Assembly (NCBI GenBank): GCA_910574455.1
Contig: CAJSYZ010000001.1
Span: 4,323,424-4,387,423, forward strand
Direction: 5' to 3'
DNA: 64,000 nt
DNA from: Trichaptum fuscoviolaceum
Lineage: Eukaryota > Basidiomycota > Agaricomycetes > Hymenochaetales > Trichaptaceae
Below are positions 34,517 through 46,017 of this stretch, piece by piece. Position numbers and translations under genes: made by a program. The notes beneath the pieces were generated by a model. The model was given only the letters and a program-made list of their open reading frames with translations. It made no database searches and was not told the origin of the DNA. The stretch's first letter is position 1. Each line of letters starts with the position of its first letter.

Positions 34517-35558
34517 TCAAGCCTCGAAGTTCTTGATGTACTTATCCGGTAAGGGTGGGTGGCTTTGGCTCAGGGCCAAAGCTACAGCAAACGTGCTGTG
34601 AACATCAATGGCAGCATCTAGTATTCCAGTACAGCAGATCATGCAAGTGAGAACTTGAAGATGGTTGATCTTGAGCAACAAAATGATAACTTACATTGTA
34701 TTTGTGCCGCTGATAGCTCGTTAGCTGCCCAGTCACTCATCGTGACCTCACTACTCTTCTTGACGTTCAGCCTCAATACTTCTCCCACTATTTTTTCGAG
34801 CTTGACAGTCGGAGTCGGATGCTGGAACCAGAGACGAGGGTTTAAGAGCAGTTGGGACCAGGTCGGGTTTTTGGGCCAGACTTCCGGGTAGACAACGCGC
34901 GCCCAATCTGTCAGATCGACACAGGAGCGCACAGAGGTGCAAAACTTGCGCTTTATACGCACTGCGTCACCTGCCATTTCTTCTGGTTGGCCACCTCGCA
35001 GGAGAAAAGATAAGTTATTCATACCGTTGATTCCAGCTGAAACTTTCATGACTGTACCATCCCCAAGGAGTTGCGCCAACGTAGGAGGAAGGTCAGTAAG
35101 AGTATGCGTCCTGACCAGATAAACCTGGTTTTGAACTGCGAGTTGGATGAGGTCTACGCGATGATTGGACCCTTTTCCGCCACTTGCCCACTCGATGTCG
35201 ATCGAGACAAATCTCCTAGCTGGTACCTGTGGCAAAGATGCATATATTGCAGTCATTGCGTTGTCCACATCCAAGCCCGTGCAACACTGTATCGGAACTA
35301 TATTATGGGGCCTATATTCATCTAATTCGGAGAGAGGTGTTGGTGGTACCCCGAGGAAATCAAGAAACGTTTGCAGTTTCTTGTGTATCTAGCAACAAGT
35401 CAGTGTACAGATCTTGATATGAATGAAACAAGTACCTTCGTTTGAGCCCTTGCTGTCCAGCGTTGAACGAGCTGAAAGCGGAGGACGGTGCGGAGGTGCA
35501 GGCGTGCGTAATCAAGGGAGAGGAGGATGAGAAGGATAGTACGAAGATTTGAGAACAT
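34517..35558 (-). CDS. DEDDy-type 3'-5' exonuclease domain protein
   Basis: Start at 35558 gives MFSNLRTILLILLSLDYARL, a possible signal anchor. An intron follows (about 35436-35390), then HKKLQTFLDFLGVPPTPLSE. The exonuclease fold begins at RRFVSIDIEW (Exo I, D and E), continues VDLIQLAVQNQVYLV, VRSCVDLTDWARVVYP (Exo II region) and LNVKKSSEVTMSDWAANELS, and closes across the last intron with IQYAAIDVHSTFAVALA, which supplies the Y-x3-D of Exo III. Ends KYIKNFEA at 34517. About 300 residues, resembling RNase D/WRN-type nucleases. All acidic residues I can assign are retained. It lies inside the mobile element, so it may be captured host cargo or an accessory nuclease. Confidence 0.75.
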
Positions 35559-35815
35559 GATTCACGGTGGAATGGCTGGATGATGATCTTGGGGACGATA
35601 CCCGCTCCCACTTCACACTTATACAAAGTAGTTGAAGTCAGTTTTCTGATTTCCCATTCTTCTAGAAAGAGAGAGGGAGCTATTAGTGCTTTGTACTATG
35701 ACTTGGATAAACCGCAAGTTGAACTGATAGGAGATAACAAATGATTTCTTCCGGATGACTTGATTATAAGGCTTCTTTTCATTTTAAGCACAAACGAACA
35801 AGAAAATGAGTCATG

Positions 35816-36417
35816 TTAACTCCGAAGAAGTCGGGAGGATACAACCCACTGCACAAGAAGCTGCTCCATCAGCTCTAGAAGGATTTCGAAGAAAGCCACG
35901 AGTAACTCACCATACAACCAGTCATCCCTGTACTCAACCCGAAACTTGAACTAGAACCGTGCCAAAATGGGAAATGGGCCAACTTGAACTTGAATGCATC
36001 CCAACCCGCTTCGGAAGGAGTAATTTGCATGAAGGCGCGTTTCTCGTCCTCGGAGCTGAGGGAATCGCGCTGTCGGCCGACGATCAACTCATACTGCACA
36101 TTGAAACCGAGCGTTCTCCATTTAGGCGGCAATGGTGGCGGGGCAGAGGTGTTTGGCAAGGAATGGGGACACGACAACTTGGATGATGTCGAAAATGCAG
36201 TTATAATCATTCCCTTCGCTGCATTTGCAAATTGAGTTGTGAGTCGCTTTGTCGACGTCTGGTGGACTTTGTGCATGCAAGCGGAATATTGGGACGCATC
36301 AAACTGCCCGGTGATACATAGCCCCGTATATACGAATCCGACCGCGCAACTTCGCAACTTTTCTCTCCTCACTGTTGTATGTGTTGAGAGAGCGTAGCTG
36401 TTCAGCATCCTTCCCAT
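35816..36417 (-). CDS. Hypothetical protein inside the element
   Basis: Start MGRMLNSYALSTHTTVRREK. The central part (KWRTLGFNVQYELIVGRQRD, EAGWDAFKFKLAHFPFWHG) looks protein-like, with a pattern of aromatic residues. A GTGAGT donor at about 35910 and an acceptor near 35848 would add a short last exon ending at 35816. No family is recognised. It slightly overlaps the WD40 relic on the same strand, which suggests either a captured fragment or a young gene. Confidence 0.35.
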
Positions 36418-36429
36418 GTTTTTGGGCTC

Positions 36430-37151
36430 TTTCGCCGCTCAGGCCAGGCGAACTTAGGCTTAGATGTCGATTGAGCAGGGATCCCTGAGGTGAGTGTAGA
36501 CGGTAGGGATAGAGACTCGTCCCCTGACTGCTCAGTGCAAGTCCTGTGGCCGCTTATTGTTGAGCTGGAGATGGTCGAGGAAAAGAGGAACGATGAAACG
36601 AGAAGAAGCTGACGCGGCCATCGTTCCTTCCGGTGACAAGAAAGTCGGAGTCGTACTGAAAAGTTGTCACTGACGAGTCGGGGATGAATGAATGTGAAGA
36701 AAATCATACCCATTTGCAGATTCCATACGCGAACGGATGTGTCCAATCCCCCACGCCCAAGAAAAAAGACAATACAATTTTCGGCGTAAATCTTATGCAG
36801 ATTTTCTCGGAGAACGTATGGACATTCCCCGTGCCGATGCTCCAAAGCTGAAGAAGCCTGTGAGTATTATGATTCAAAAAATAAAAGAACAACTTACTCG
36901 AGAAGTACAGTAGAAGCTTTCGCTCACTGATTACCGCACGCACATCCCCTCCTGGTGCCTGTGAGCGCCGGTTCAGTAACTTGCCTCTTTGCACATTCCA
37001 AACGTCGGTGATGCGTCTCGCGATTCAAAACCTGGGAGGAACAGACCTCGGATGCAAGTGCAGCAACCAGTTTTAACGTCCTGCACTCATCAGCCACCAC
37101 TGATGATGAGCTCTCTGGCGTAGCTCTATCCATTGGAGAAGGTTCACTCAT
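36430..37151 (-). pseudogene. WD40-repeat protein relic
   Basis: Pieces of WD40 blades appear in different frames: RITDVWNVQRGKLLNRRSQ (near 37020), LLQLWSIGTGNV (near 36855), GGLDTSVRVWNLQMG (near 36745) and DFLVTGRNDGRVSF (near 36650). The second and third are out of frame with one another within one exon. A start-like MSEPSPMDRATPES at 37151 precedes them. Only about three or four of the usual seven blades remain. The blade style recalls F-box/WD40 (CDC4-type) proteins, but the parent cannot be named. Confidence 0.6.
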
Positions 37152-37689
37152 GATATATGGTGACGGATGTAATCACTCTACCATCACCAATTGCTGAAGG
37201 AATTCGTGTTGTCAACTGTGGAGGTAGACGTGTGCGCATGGCCCCAGTGTGCTCGCCATTGCTTTAGTCGGTAAGGGGATACGCGTCGGGATAAATTTGC
37301 GAGAGAAGCCTGGGGCAAGACTTGGGGCAACCACCTGCTGTGGGCGCAGTAAATTGCGTAGACGGTAGTGGTTTCGTGTCCTCTGCAAAAGCGGTCGAAC
37401 TCCTACCCCCTGGGTTTCCATACGAGCCGTGCCGAACGAGCCGAAACGCGTCGACCCACAGGGAGCTACAAAAGTATCGTGCAGACGTACGTGAGCTGCG
37501 CAAGGCGTTGAAACCGATAGAACAATTTGAGCATGCTGAGACAGGCAGAGTGAGTGAGTCGGCAGATGCGCGGCGGAAGAAAAAAGAGAGTATACACAGC
37601 AAACTCAACAGTGAAACGAAAGGCCTACTACCTCTTGTAGTAGTAACCTCAGTTCTAGTTGGTGGCATTCACGAGTCGGGGCGTAGAGC
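37152..37689. other. Element segment with overlapping ORFs of unknown value
   Basis: A plus-strand frame (37322-37702) encodes a charged helical stretch (RELQKYRADVRELRKALKPI), and an opposing frame spans 37668-37264 on the minus strand. Neither is recognised. The plus frame looks more protein-like but has no good start context. Confidence 0.3.
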
Positions 37690-38886
37690 AGTAGTAACTT
37701 GAAGCCTGTGAGACTCCGAGTCCAAGTCGGAGGAGGCTCGGCTCAGCTTCAACTTGAAGTTCTTGAATTGATGACGAGTCAACTTCAAGTTGAACTCTGA
37801 CCCGACTCCGACTCAGCCTGAGGCTCCAACTTGAACTTGAACTTGAACTTGAACTTGAACTTGAAGTACCGCCGTCACGCCGGCCGGACAGCCTGAGTGC
37901 CACTCACCAGTGCTGGGCCAGCCTTCAAGCTCACTCAGGTCCGGTGTCCGGCCTTGAACTCAGGCTCGGACTCGGACTCGGACTCGGACTCGAACTCGGA
38001 CTCGAACCGTATACTACTACTAGTAGTAGTAGTAAAGTTGAGATTGTGACAACTTGCCAGTCTGAGTGGACAGAACTGGAAGCTTAAGCTGCTTAAGACT
38101 GGATCATTCAGCTGCCAGTGGCTAGTAGTAGTACGGTACCCTGCCAGTGAGTACTAATAGTAGGTAGTAGTAGTCGCCAAACATCACTGGCATGCCAGTG
38201 GCATTCAAGTTCAATTTCAAGTTGAAGTTGTCGGCGCGCGCAACTTGAATGCCAACTCCGAGTCGGATCATTCAGCCTGCCAGTGAGTTGCAGTGATCAT
38301 GATGTCCGACTCCGACGGCCCGGGAGTCACGGCAGTAGTACGTGGCAGCCTGAGGTACTAGTAGCGTTTCCACTCCGAGCCGTCGGACTTTCAACTAGTT
38401 CAAGTTCAAGTTCCGAATTTAGTAGCCTGAGTACCCCATGCCCACAACTTGACGTTGCACCCCAGTGAGCCTGAGCGACGTGTCGTGCCCGAGTCTAGTA
38501 CTTAGGCTTGTTCTTCAACTTCACACATCAACAGCTTGAAGCCCTCTCATCCTGAAGTCCACCTGAATTTCATCCTACTTGTAGACTGCTGGCACTGGTG
38601 GTGAGTGAGCTTTCAGCCTTCTAGATCTACTTCATCCACTAACTGAGATCTTCAAGCTTGTACTTCTAGTACTACTAGTAGTAGCTCTACCGATTAGAAC
38701 CACTCAGGCTACAGCCTCAGGCCGAGCGTGAGCCTGATCCGCTTCAAGTTCGCTACTACTACTTAGTACTACTACTCGCTACCGAACTTCCGCGTGAGGT
38801 AGTACCACTACTACCACTACCACTACTATTACTAATATTCGGCATCACTACTCACGGCAAGCCTGAGACTCCTCCAGTTTGCAGTT
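37690..38886. repeat. Low-complexity mosaic of short repeated words
   Basis: About 1.2 kb built from a few recurring words on both strands: TTCAAGTT/AACTTGAA, CCAGTG/CACTGG, GCCTGAG, GGACTC and TAGTAG/CTACTA. It holds a tandem ACTTGA array (37828-37866), a GGACTC array (about 37965-38007), an inverted CTACTACTAGTAGTAG block (about 38009-38035) and CACTGGCATGCCAGTG, a 16-bp palindrome near 38187. No coding potential. The same words return in other spacers of the element (41450-41765, 45780-45960). Confidence 0.7.
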
Positions 38887-41316
38887 ATGCCATCATACAA
38901 TAGTAACAAGCGTCAGCGCAGCCCGAAAAGTGAAGGTGAGCCTGAGTTTGAGTCGGACCCCTCGCCGGTTCTGACAATTATTTCGAAGAATCCGAATCCG
39001 AGTCGGAGCGCGTTTCTGTCGAGCGTCGTTCCAGTGGTAATCGGAATGCCCATGAACGTCACTATTCACCGCCGTATTCACAGAAACACTCAGGCTGGCA
39101 CAGGAAGGACAAGAAGTAATAAACGGAGGAGGAACGATCATGAGTACAGTCCCACGAGCACTCCGGGGCCGAGCCGTACTAGTACCAGCGCCAGTGGGCA
39201 ATACCGAGACAGGACCAGCTCTTCATACCCTGTGGAGGCGTACCGCGACTATAGAGGCAGCGCACAACACGTACACAACAGTTATAACCCGCGTGAAGAA
39301 CTTGGAACATACTCTGGCGCCAATGGCTATCGAGGGGAGACTCAGAGGCGGGACGTCGCGCAGAACGATCCGACTATTCCAAATAAGAGGGTTCTTCAAA
39401 TTAGCGTCCTCAACCCTTCAACCCCTTCACCTACTCCTCGGCCTCGATTCAGCCCACGTAGTACTCCAAATGACATGTTGTCGGATTTGCGTTCTAAAGT
39501 GTCTGCTGCCCAAAAATCTATGCGCAGTTCGCCGGCAATTGGAGTATCGGATTCTCAAGTTGATAACGTCGATCCAAGCGAAGGTAACGCATTCTTCCTC
39601 CCTTTTCTATCATAGTCTGTGTCCAAAGCTAACCCTTCACTGGCACAGAAAACATCGAATCGGCTCACTTGATCCCAAAGAGTTCATCTCATTCGCCAAC
39701 CCCCTCTGAGCTCGCGCCCTTATACGATCCAAATGCAGGAGTCAAGCAGCTGCAGGACTTGACCAAGAAGCTGAAAAAATGGGAGGAATTTCATAAAAAG
39801 GATTCCAATGAATTGAGGGCTCGAGTTACGGATTTGGAGAAGAGGTTTGCCGTGATGGAAGGAGTCCAGAAGAACGTTGCAGATACTTTAAATGACGTAT
39901 CAGCGTCAATCGATCTCGTGGAAGACAAAATGTCTGGGGTAAGTAACATGATCACATTTCTAAAAAGAGTGACATCTAAAAACATACCCTTGTTAGTCAC
40001 GGCAAGCAGGCAACGCTGTAAGAATGAGGAAGCTTACAGATAATCTACTGACCTACCTCCGGGAAGGCTGTGCAATTGTCCTTGATTTCACTGGCGAGGA
40101 GATACTGAGAACCAAGTACTCACATAATTCTGTTCCCGGCACTCTCAATTACTTTGCCGCCAACTTTAAGACATTGTCTGTCGTCATGCATGAACACTTT
40201 AAACGATACCTTCGAGTTTACTTGCCACCTCCGACTTCGAGTCGTTCCCCGGAACCGGAAGAATACACTGTGGTAAAAGACCCACCACATGTCAAATTTA
40301 TCCTGAATCGTGAAGCTCGGCAACGTCAAAACCTGCCATTCGACGCATCTCAGGTGAACAAATTAACTGCTTTCCGGTTCTTTCTACCATATTTCCAGCT
40401 CCATTACAACGCACTTTACGATTTCATCGTAGAAATTGACAAACTCCTCCAACAATCGGCAGCTCTTCAGTTTAATTTCAAGCCCAATGCACAGGAAAGG
40501 CTCTACTCAATGACGGTGGACAACCCAGGAACTTTCGTAACGCCTGCGGTCCAACTGTTTGGGGGATTGCCTCAGGTACGCCCTCAGCCTGACGTTCACA
40601 AGCATCTAGTCTTTAAAGACTCGGAGATTGGACGGAGACTGGCGCTCACACTTTGGGACAAGGTCCGCGCACTCCATAACGGTGAAGAAGTGCCGAACTT
40701 TGTTATGGCCGACGACCTTCGCATCAAATCTGTTGAAGACATGAAAAGGACCTTGAAGGCCTTGGGGCCTAATCCCTCTTTCGCTGATTTTTTGAAGAAA
40801 CTCGACTTACGAGATGTCCGTCGTTTGGAAAGGATTCAGCGGGAGTTGATACATGGTTTTAAAGTCGTCAAGAGGTGGTTGCAAATAGTCCTCAACGAGG
40901 ATCTTTTCTACACAGTCATGGGTAACCAGCTATCCCGTTCAATCCGCCACGTAATGAACGATATCATACATGCTCGGGAGGAGAGGACTGACGCAGTCCT
41001 TGACTCTATTGAGAAGTTCACGGCTTACGTAGACTTGAAGGATACCCGCAATAGTACCCGCTATGATAAATTTCAAGACCAACTGATAGCAACGGTGCTC
41101 GAGATATGTAACGATATACCACCCGGAGCGAGGGTTACGGCCGGGGCTTCGACTGCCAGGACGAGTTTATCACCGGGAGAGATCTACAACTCACAGTATC
41201 GCGATTATCTAAGCGAAGTGATGAACCGAAAGCCTGAGGATATTTGCACACCGATGTATCTTCCTAATGGCAAGCAGGAAGAAAGGTCTCTTAATAGAAA
41301 CAGTCACCACAACTAG
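38887..41316 (+). CDS. Coiled-coil accessory protein of the Plavaka element, unknown function
   Basis: Exon 1 is Ser/Arg/Pro-rich with basic runs (SNKRQRS, SNKRRRND). An intron (about 39585-39649) leads to a coiled coil: LTKKLKKWEEFHKKDSNELR then VTDLEKRFAVMEGVQKNVAD. After a second intron a globular region of about 400 residues follows without a break (GCAIVLDFTGEEILRTKYSH ... LPYFQLHYNALYDFIVEIDK ... RRLERIQRELIHGFKVVKRW), ending at 41316. No known domain. From about 38975 to 39113 a different frame reads a natural-looking Ser/Glu-rich stretch (NYFEESESESERVSVE), suggesting two compensating indels or a missed intron. It may assist transposition or bind element DNA; that is inference from position only. 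Confidence 0.65.
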
Positions 41317-41765
41317 CTGTTGCGGGGCAGAGCTGGACTCGGAGGTGAAGCTATGACTTGGAGTTCCCATGTAATCTTTGCGCTATGCTAGTGTCTACAG
41401 TTTTTCCTTGTGTCGCTTTGTGATTTGCTGATAATAACATTGCCTTGACCAACCTGAATGAAATACTACTGCCATGATATCATTGCCAGTGTACCACTAG
41501 TAGTATACTGTACAACCTGAAAGCAAGCCAAGAACACCATAACTTGAAGTTGAAGTTAAAACAGTGTCATGGTACTACTAGTCTTTAAGAGCCAATGCTG
41601 CAATGCCAGTGTAGTACTACGTTACATACGTAGTACTAAGGTCTGTTTCGTCTAGTACATCCTTTTGTTTCATTGCCATATCCGAGTCCTCACTCGTAAG
41701 TTTCAATATAGTACATTCAAGGTTGTGTATGCTAATTGAAAAGCTTTACTTCAAGTTAGTAGTAA
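41317..41765. repeat. Spacer with the element's repeat words, convergent gene ends
   Basis: Between the stops of the coiled-coil gene and the transposase. It contains GCCAGTGTA, ACTAGTAGTA, AACTTGAAGTTGAAGTT and a TAC/GTA inverted block (about 41620-41635). The vocabulary matches the 37.7-38.9 kb mosaic. Confidence 0.55.
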
Positions 41766-44700
41766 TCATTGTCTAGTTTCGTACAATGTTTCGTGCATGT
41801 GCATGTCAGCAAATCTGTTAACGTAGAATCTATCGAAAAAGTCCAGGGATTCCTCAGGTGTCAATGACTTCGGAGGAGATTCGTCACCCTTCGGGACCCC
41901 AAGGAGGTGAGCTAAACGAAAGATGTCCCCTATATCTATCACAGACAGCTTCGGAGCCTTGCAGTCACGGTGATAGTGATGTCTGCCACTGTCATTCACT
42001 CCGGGACAGCGTCCGACACAGGCGGTAGAGCTCTCCAACTCATATGCTGGTTCAACTATCCACATTCTTGTTTTCGGGTCGGGCGATTCTCCAACACGCT
42101 TGAAAAACTGGACGAGAGCGCATTCCTGACGTTCCACTTTAACGGTGAATGAGAAAAAAAGTATAACCCTGGCAACTCTCATTCCTGCGAACCCCTGTTT
42201 GCGGGAACCACCTCGGACAAGAACTGCATCTCGTCGAGGTTTTCCGCGCCAAGAGGGACTGGACCTGATCACCTCCCTCATTGCTTGTTCTATAGGGATC
42301 GATTCACCACGATACGCAAAGAACGCGGTGGCTGAATGGAAAATTGAAAAGTCATTGCTAATATCCAGTTTATAGTGTTCAAATCCGTTGTAGTTTAATT
42401 TGGCTTGCCTGCTACTACTAGTAGTAGCAGAACACTTTGAGTTGGTGTTACAACTTTCGTACTTGTTGAATAAGTGTTTCTTGATGAGTTGTCGGAGTTG
42501 TCGAAGTTCTGGATAGCCTTCTATTGCCGCGAGAGCATCGAGCTGTTTAGGGTACACTTTACTGGACTCTGCAAGGATAACAATAAACAAGTTGGATTTG
42601 CAGCACCAAAAGGATGTTTCACTAACGTTTTTTTGAAGCCATTAACGTAAAGCTCAAAGGGTCATTCTTGCCACCCAAGCGGAGCTGGCGTTCAGCATTT
42701 CCTACGCCATGAACCGCACCACGCTGTGGCTCATCTATTAAACTTTCGGAATCGTCCCAAATCTGCAATTTCGTTGAGCTCTTGAATACCCACAATGGCA
42801 TCGAAGAAGTCATCTGTATCATCAGCTTCACCTACTACTAATACGTCACGTTGTTGCATCTGCTCTCCCCCACTGGCATCAGGGTCCCTCTCAGCGTCAT
42901 CCGACTCTGACTCTGACGACATATTCTTGCGCAAAACATCTCGCAAAGCTCTCCACGAAGCCTCGGCTAACGTATCATCCAGCATTCCACGCCTTTTGAA
43001 GTCTGCCCTTGATGCAATAAGTTTACTGAGTCGTTGGTTTGCTGTGATCATCTGACCCAAGGGATCATTTTTGTTTGAGCGTCGCCATGTTTCCTTGACC
43101 GCGTAAATGTGCTTATTCTCTGTGATCGATGAACATAGTCCACTCGGTGCAGCGAACAGAGGAATCATTGTAGGATAGTGGACCATGGCATGCTGTCGTG
43201 GTAGTGAGAAGTTGTCCCGGATACCCATAGCTATGAATATTTGCCGATATTGATGAAAGCAATCCAGAGAGGCTTTGATCTGATCAAGTGTTGAGGCTGT
43301 AATCGTGTACCGACGCACAAGATAACAGAAGTCGAGAAATGCACTCAATGCATGAATTATATCATCCTGCACAATGCCCACAATAGCCGGAAGATACACC
43401 TAAGCGGTTTACATCGACTACTATCAGCAAACGACCGCCTCGAACAAGAAGGAAAAATCACATACTTTCATAAGTGCCTTTGAATCATTGCCTGTCCATT
43501 GCTTGAAGCCTCGGCCTTCGGGGAATCTACGTAGTCCAGGAAAAGGAGCAGCGACTCTGATTCTACGCGGAGGTCAGCGATAGTATTCATATTATACAAA
43601 TTGTTTGAGAATGGCACCTTTTATCCACAATATCCAGCTCTGTTGTGGTCAAGCTCTGGCATATCCACTCGACAAGATGATCCTTGAAAACACCTTTGAT
43701 GATTTGGTGCAATAGGTCCGGAGAAATGAGATCGCATATATCTGCGCGCGAAAGTCATTGGTGAAGGGCTACGGGAAAACATAGTTCTTAGAAGCGCATC
43801 CAATGGAGAATTTGGAGCACATACCACGATATCTTGGTGGAACCCATACTCTTTGCGAATTGTTGCTCTGGTTAAGTTGTTGTCATTTACCTGCTCTATC
43901 AATCGTTCGTGTAGCTCTTTTGTTCGAGGATTTGATGCAAACTCCGGATTATCTAGGTCCTTGTGGGGAGCTGTGCATCTATATAGCCACCGTAAGCCAT
44001 TTCCTCAGACTCCTATGCGATTTTGGAAAGGATGGTACTTACTTGCAGCACCATCCAGTGCATATTGCGCATAGACTCACCTGTTCCGGATAATCGGCTA
44101 TATACGAGCCGAGTCCGAGAACCGACCTACGCAAGTGACCATCAGGGCACCGGAGAATGGTCTGTTCATTGTTTATGGACATGGCGGTCTTCAGTGAACT
44201 CAAGATTCTCGATATAGATGAATGAAAAATTTGATGTCTAAAGCGACGGAAGTCATCTGACTTTTCGTACTGTCGCTCAGCTGCAAAAAAGCGTCAAAAC
44301 ACAATTGAATGGCTCAGTTTTTGACACACACTCTTTGGTATTGCTAAAAATGCTACAAGCTGGACTGTATTCAACTTTTGGGACCGCCGGGCCTTGTTTG
44401 ATACATTTCCTATTGAGAGATATAACGGATAATATTCGTTGTTGCCAGTTCCAACGGAAACTGTTGTCTTGTCGCTCCCCAAGATCACCGGAACGAACAT
44501 AGATCCATGGACTGCTTTATCTTCGGCGTAGATCTTATTCTAAGTCAAGGATAATCAGTATGTTTCCTGCGAGTTCATGAGTCATGACCTACAGCCTGTT
44601 CCCAAGCAAAATTTCCGGACATGTAATTTCTGAACACTCGTTCTTTGTCATTGATGTCATCAGATTCCTCCTTTGGCTGATATTCACGAAATGGGACATA

Positions 44701-45770
44701 GTCGAATTCGCCTTCTAAAGCCGTATTATCCACCAAATTTCGGATCACTTCCAAGGGATCCCGATACCATACATCATATCCTTTCCTCTTCCATGACTCG
44801 GTGTTCTCGTCTGTCGCTTTTTGGCCATTGTTGTCCGTGTAGAAGTTACTAAAGGATTTCCAAGGCACATCACCAACTCTCGTAGCGTCAATGACATTGT
44901 ACAACTTTTGTGCGTCTCCATCGAGTAGCGTACTAGTGGGATCCAGATCTGAGTCATCATCGGGCTTAGTTACGTCCAACTCAGAATATCCGCCAGATTT
45001 CGCGTTCTTCACAGACTGAATTCGCTGGTAAGCCTTCATGATTCCGAGAAGCTTTGTTATATTACCAGCAGACATTTGCTCATCGCGATAAAGAAAGTCT
45101 GCGAGCTCAAAATCTGCTCGGCACGAATAGGGAGACCAGTCATTTGGTGCAGGTTCATTTCGCGGAACAGGTGGTTCGTCGTTTTCTAAGTTGTTTCCTT
45201 CCGCATCACACGGGGTGGCTGCACGATGTTTTTCATCAGAGTGCTATCAAACCGAGGACAATATACTTGGTGCGCACCATTCATATATCTGTGATACACC
45301 TTTAGGTCACCATCACTCTCCTCATGATCTCCAACGTCGAAGTCCAAATCTTCAGAGGATGCACTACGGCCACTGTCACTTCCGGTGCCAGAATGGGACA
45401 GAGAATCAGGTCTGTCTAGGTCTTGAAGCAGCTCGTCTCGGCCTATACTGAGCATCGAGATATCCTGTGTAAGCATGGAAATATCGTAATCGTAGGAGTC
45501 AGGGCCGCTCTCAAAATGACCCTCTGTTGGAAGTTCGGACGACCTCGGTAGAGGTTGAGGAGTTGGAGCTCGTGTGGGTCGAATAGGTGAAGGATCATAG
45601 TAGTCGTGACCACAGGCAGTAGATCTTGCCACGGATGACATCGGATGAGCTGAATATTCATGTCTTGCTCTTCCAGATTGACTCTTGAACGTCCTACTAC
45701 AGCTGGGCAAGGTGCATCGAATAGTTGGTGGAAAATGAAGGGGATCGTGCTTTTTCCGTGTCGCTGGCAT
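41766..45770 (-). CDS. Plavaka-type DDE transposase
   Basis: Start at 45770 (MPATRKKHD), then a C2H2 finger (CTLPSCSRTFKSQSGRARHE). A GTGCGC donor near 45280 and later introns restore frame into NDWSPYSCRADFELADFLYR, FVPVILGSDKTTVSVGTG (first catalytic Asp), NEYYPLYLSIGNV, RCPDGHLRRSVLGLGSYIAD, GWCCKCTAPHKDLDNPEF, RADICDLISPDLLHQIIKGV with FKDHLVEW (second Asp region), FSLPRQHAMVHYPTMIPLFA and SSITENKHIYAVKETWRRSN (catalytic Glu). The C-terminal domain follows: PSWRGKPRRDAVLVR, VARVILFFSFTV and TRMWIVEPAYE, ending LYETRQ. Every exon joins in frame with GT..AG borders, so the gene looks intact. A Cys/His-rich insert (CVGRCPG..HHYHRDC) interrupts the C-terminal domain. Confidence 0.85.
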
Positions 45771-46017
45771 CAATGTAACCTTCAGTAGTACATGTCGATG
45801 ATTGGGACTCACAGCTGAGTGCCAGCAGGCTGGCAGTGAGTGAACTTGAACCTGAGTTAAAATTAGTCATAGAGTAGTCACGGTAGTAGTGGGCGTAAAT
45901 TTTCAACTTGTCTAAGATAGACGCCCCCGCCTCCCTGATCTTGAACTAGCACCTTCGATCCATCTTATTATCACCCAAGTCTCAAAACACTGCACAAAAT
46001 GTCAACTCGAAGACAGA
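45771..46017. promoter_or_regulatory. Divergent promoter spacer inside the element
   Basis: About 250 bp between the starts of the transposase and the acid-tailed gene. It contains element words (GTAGTAC, CTGGCAGTGAGTG, AACTTGAACCTGAG). No TATA box is evident. Confidence 0.4.
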
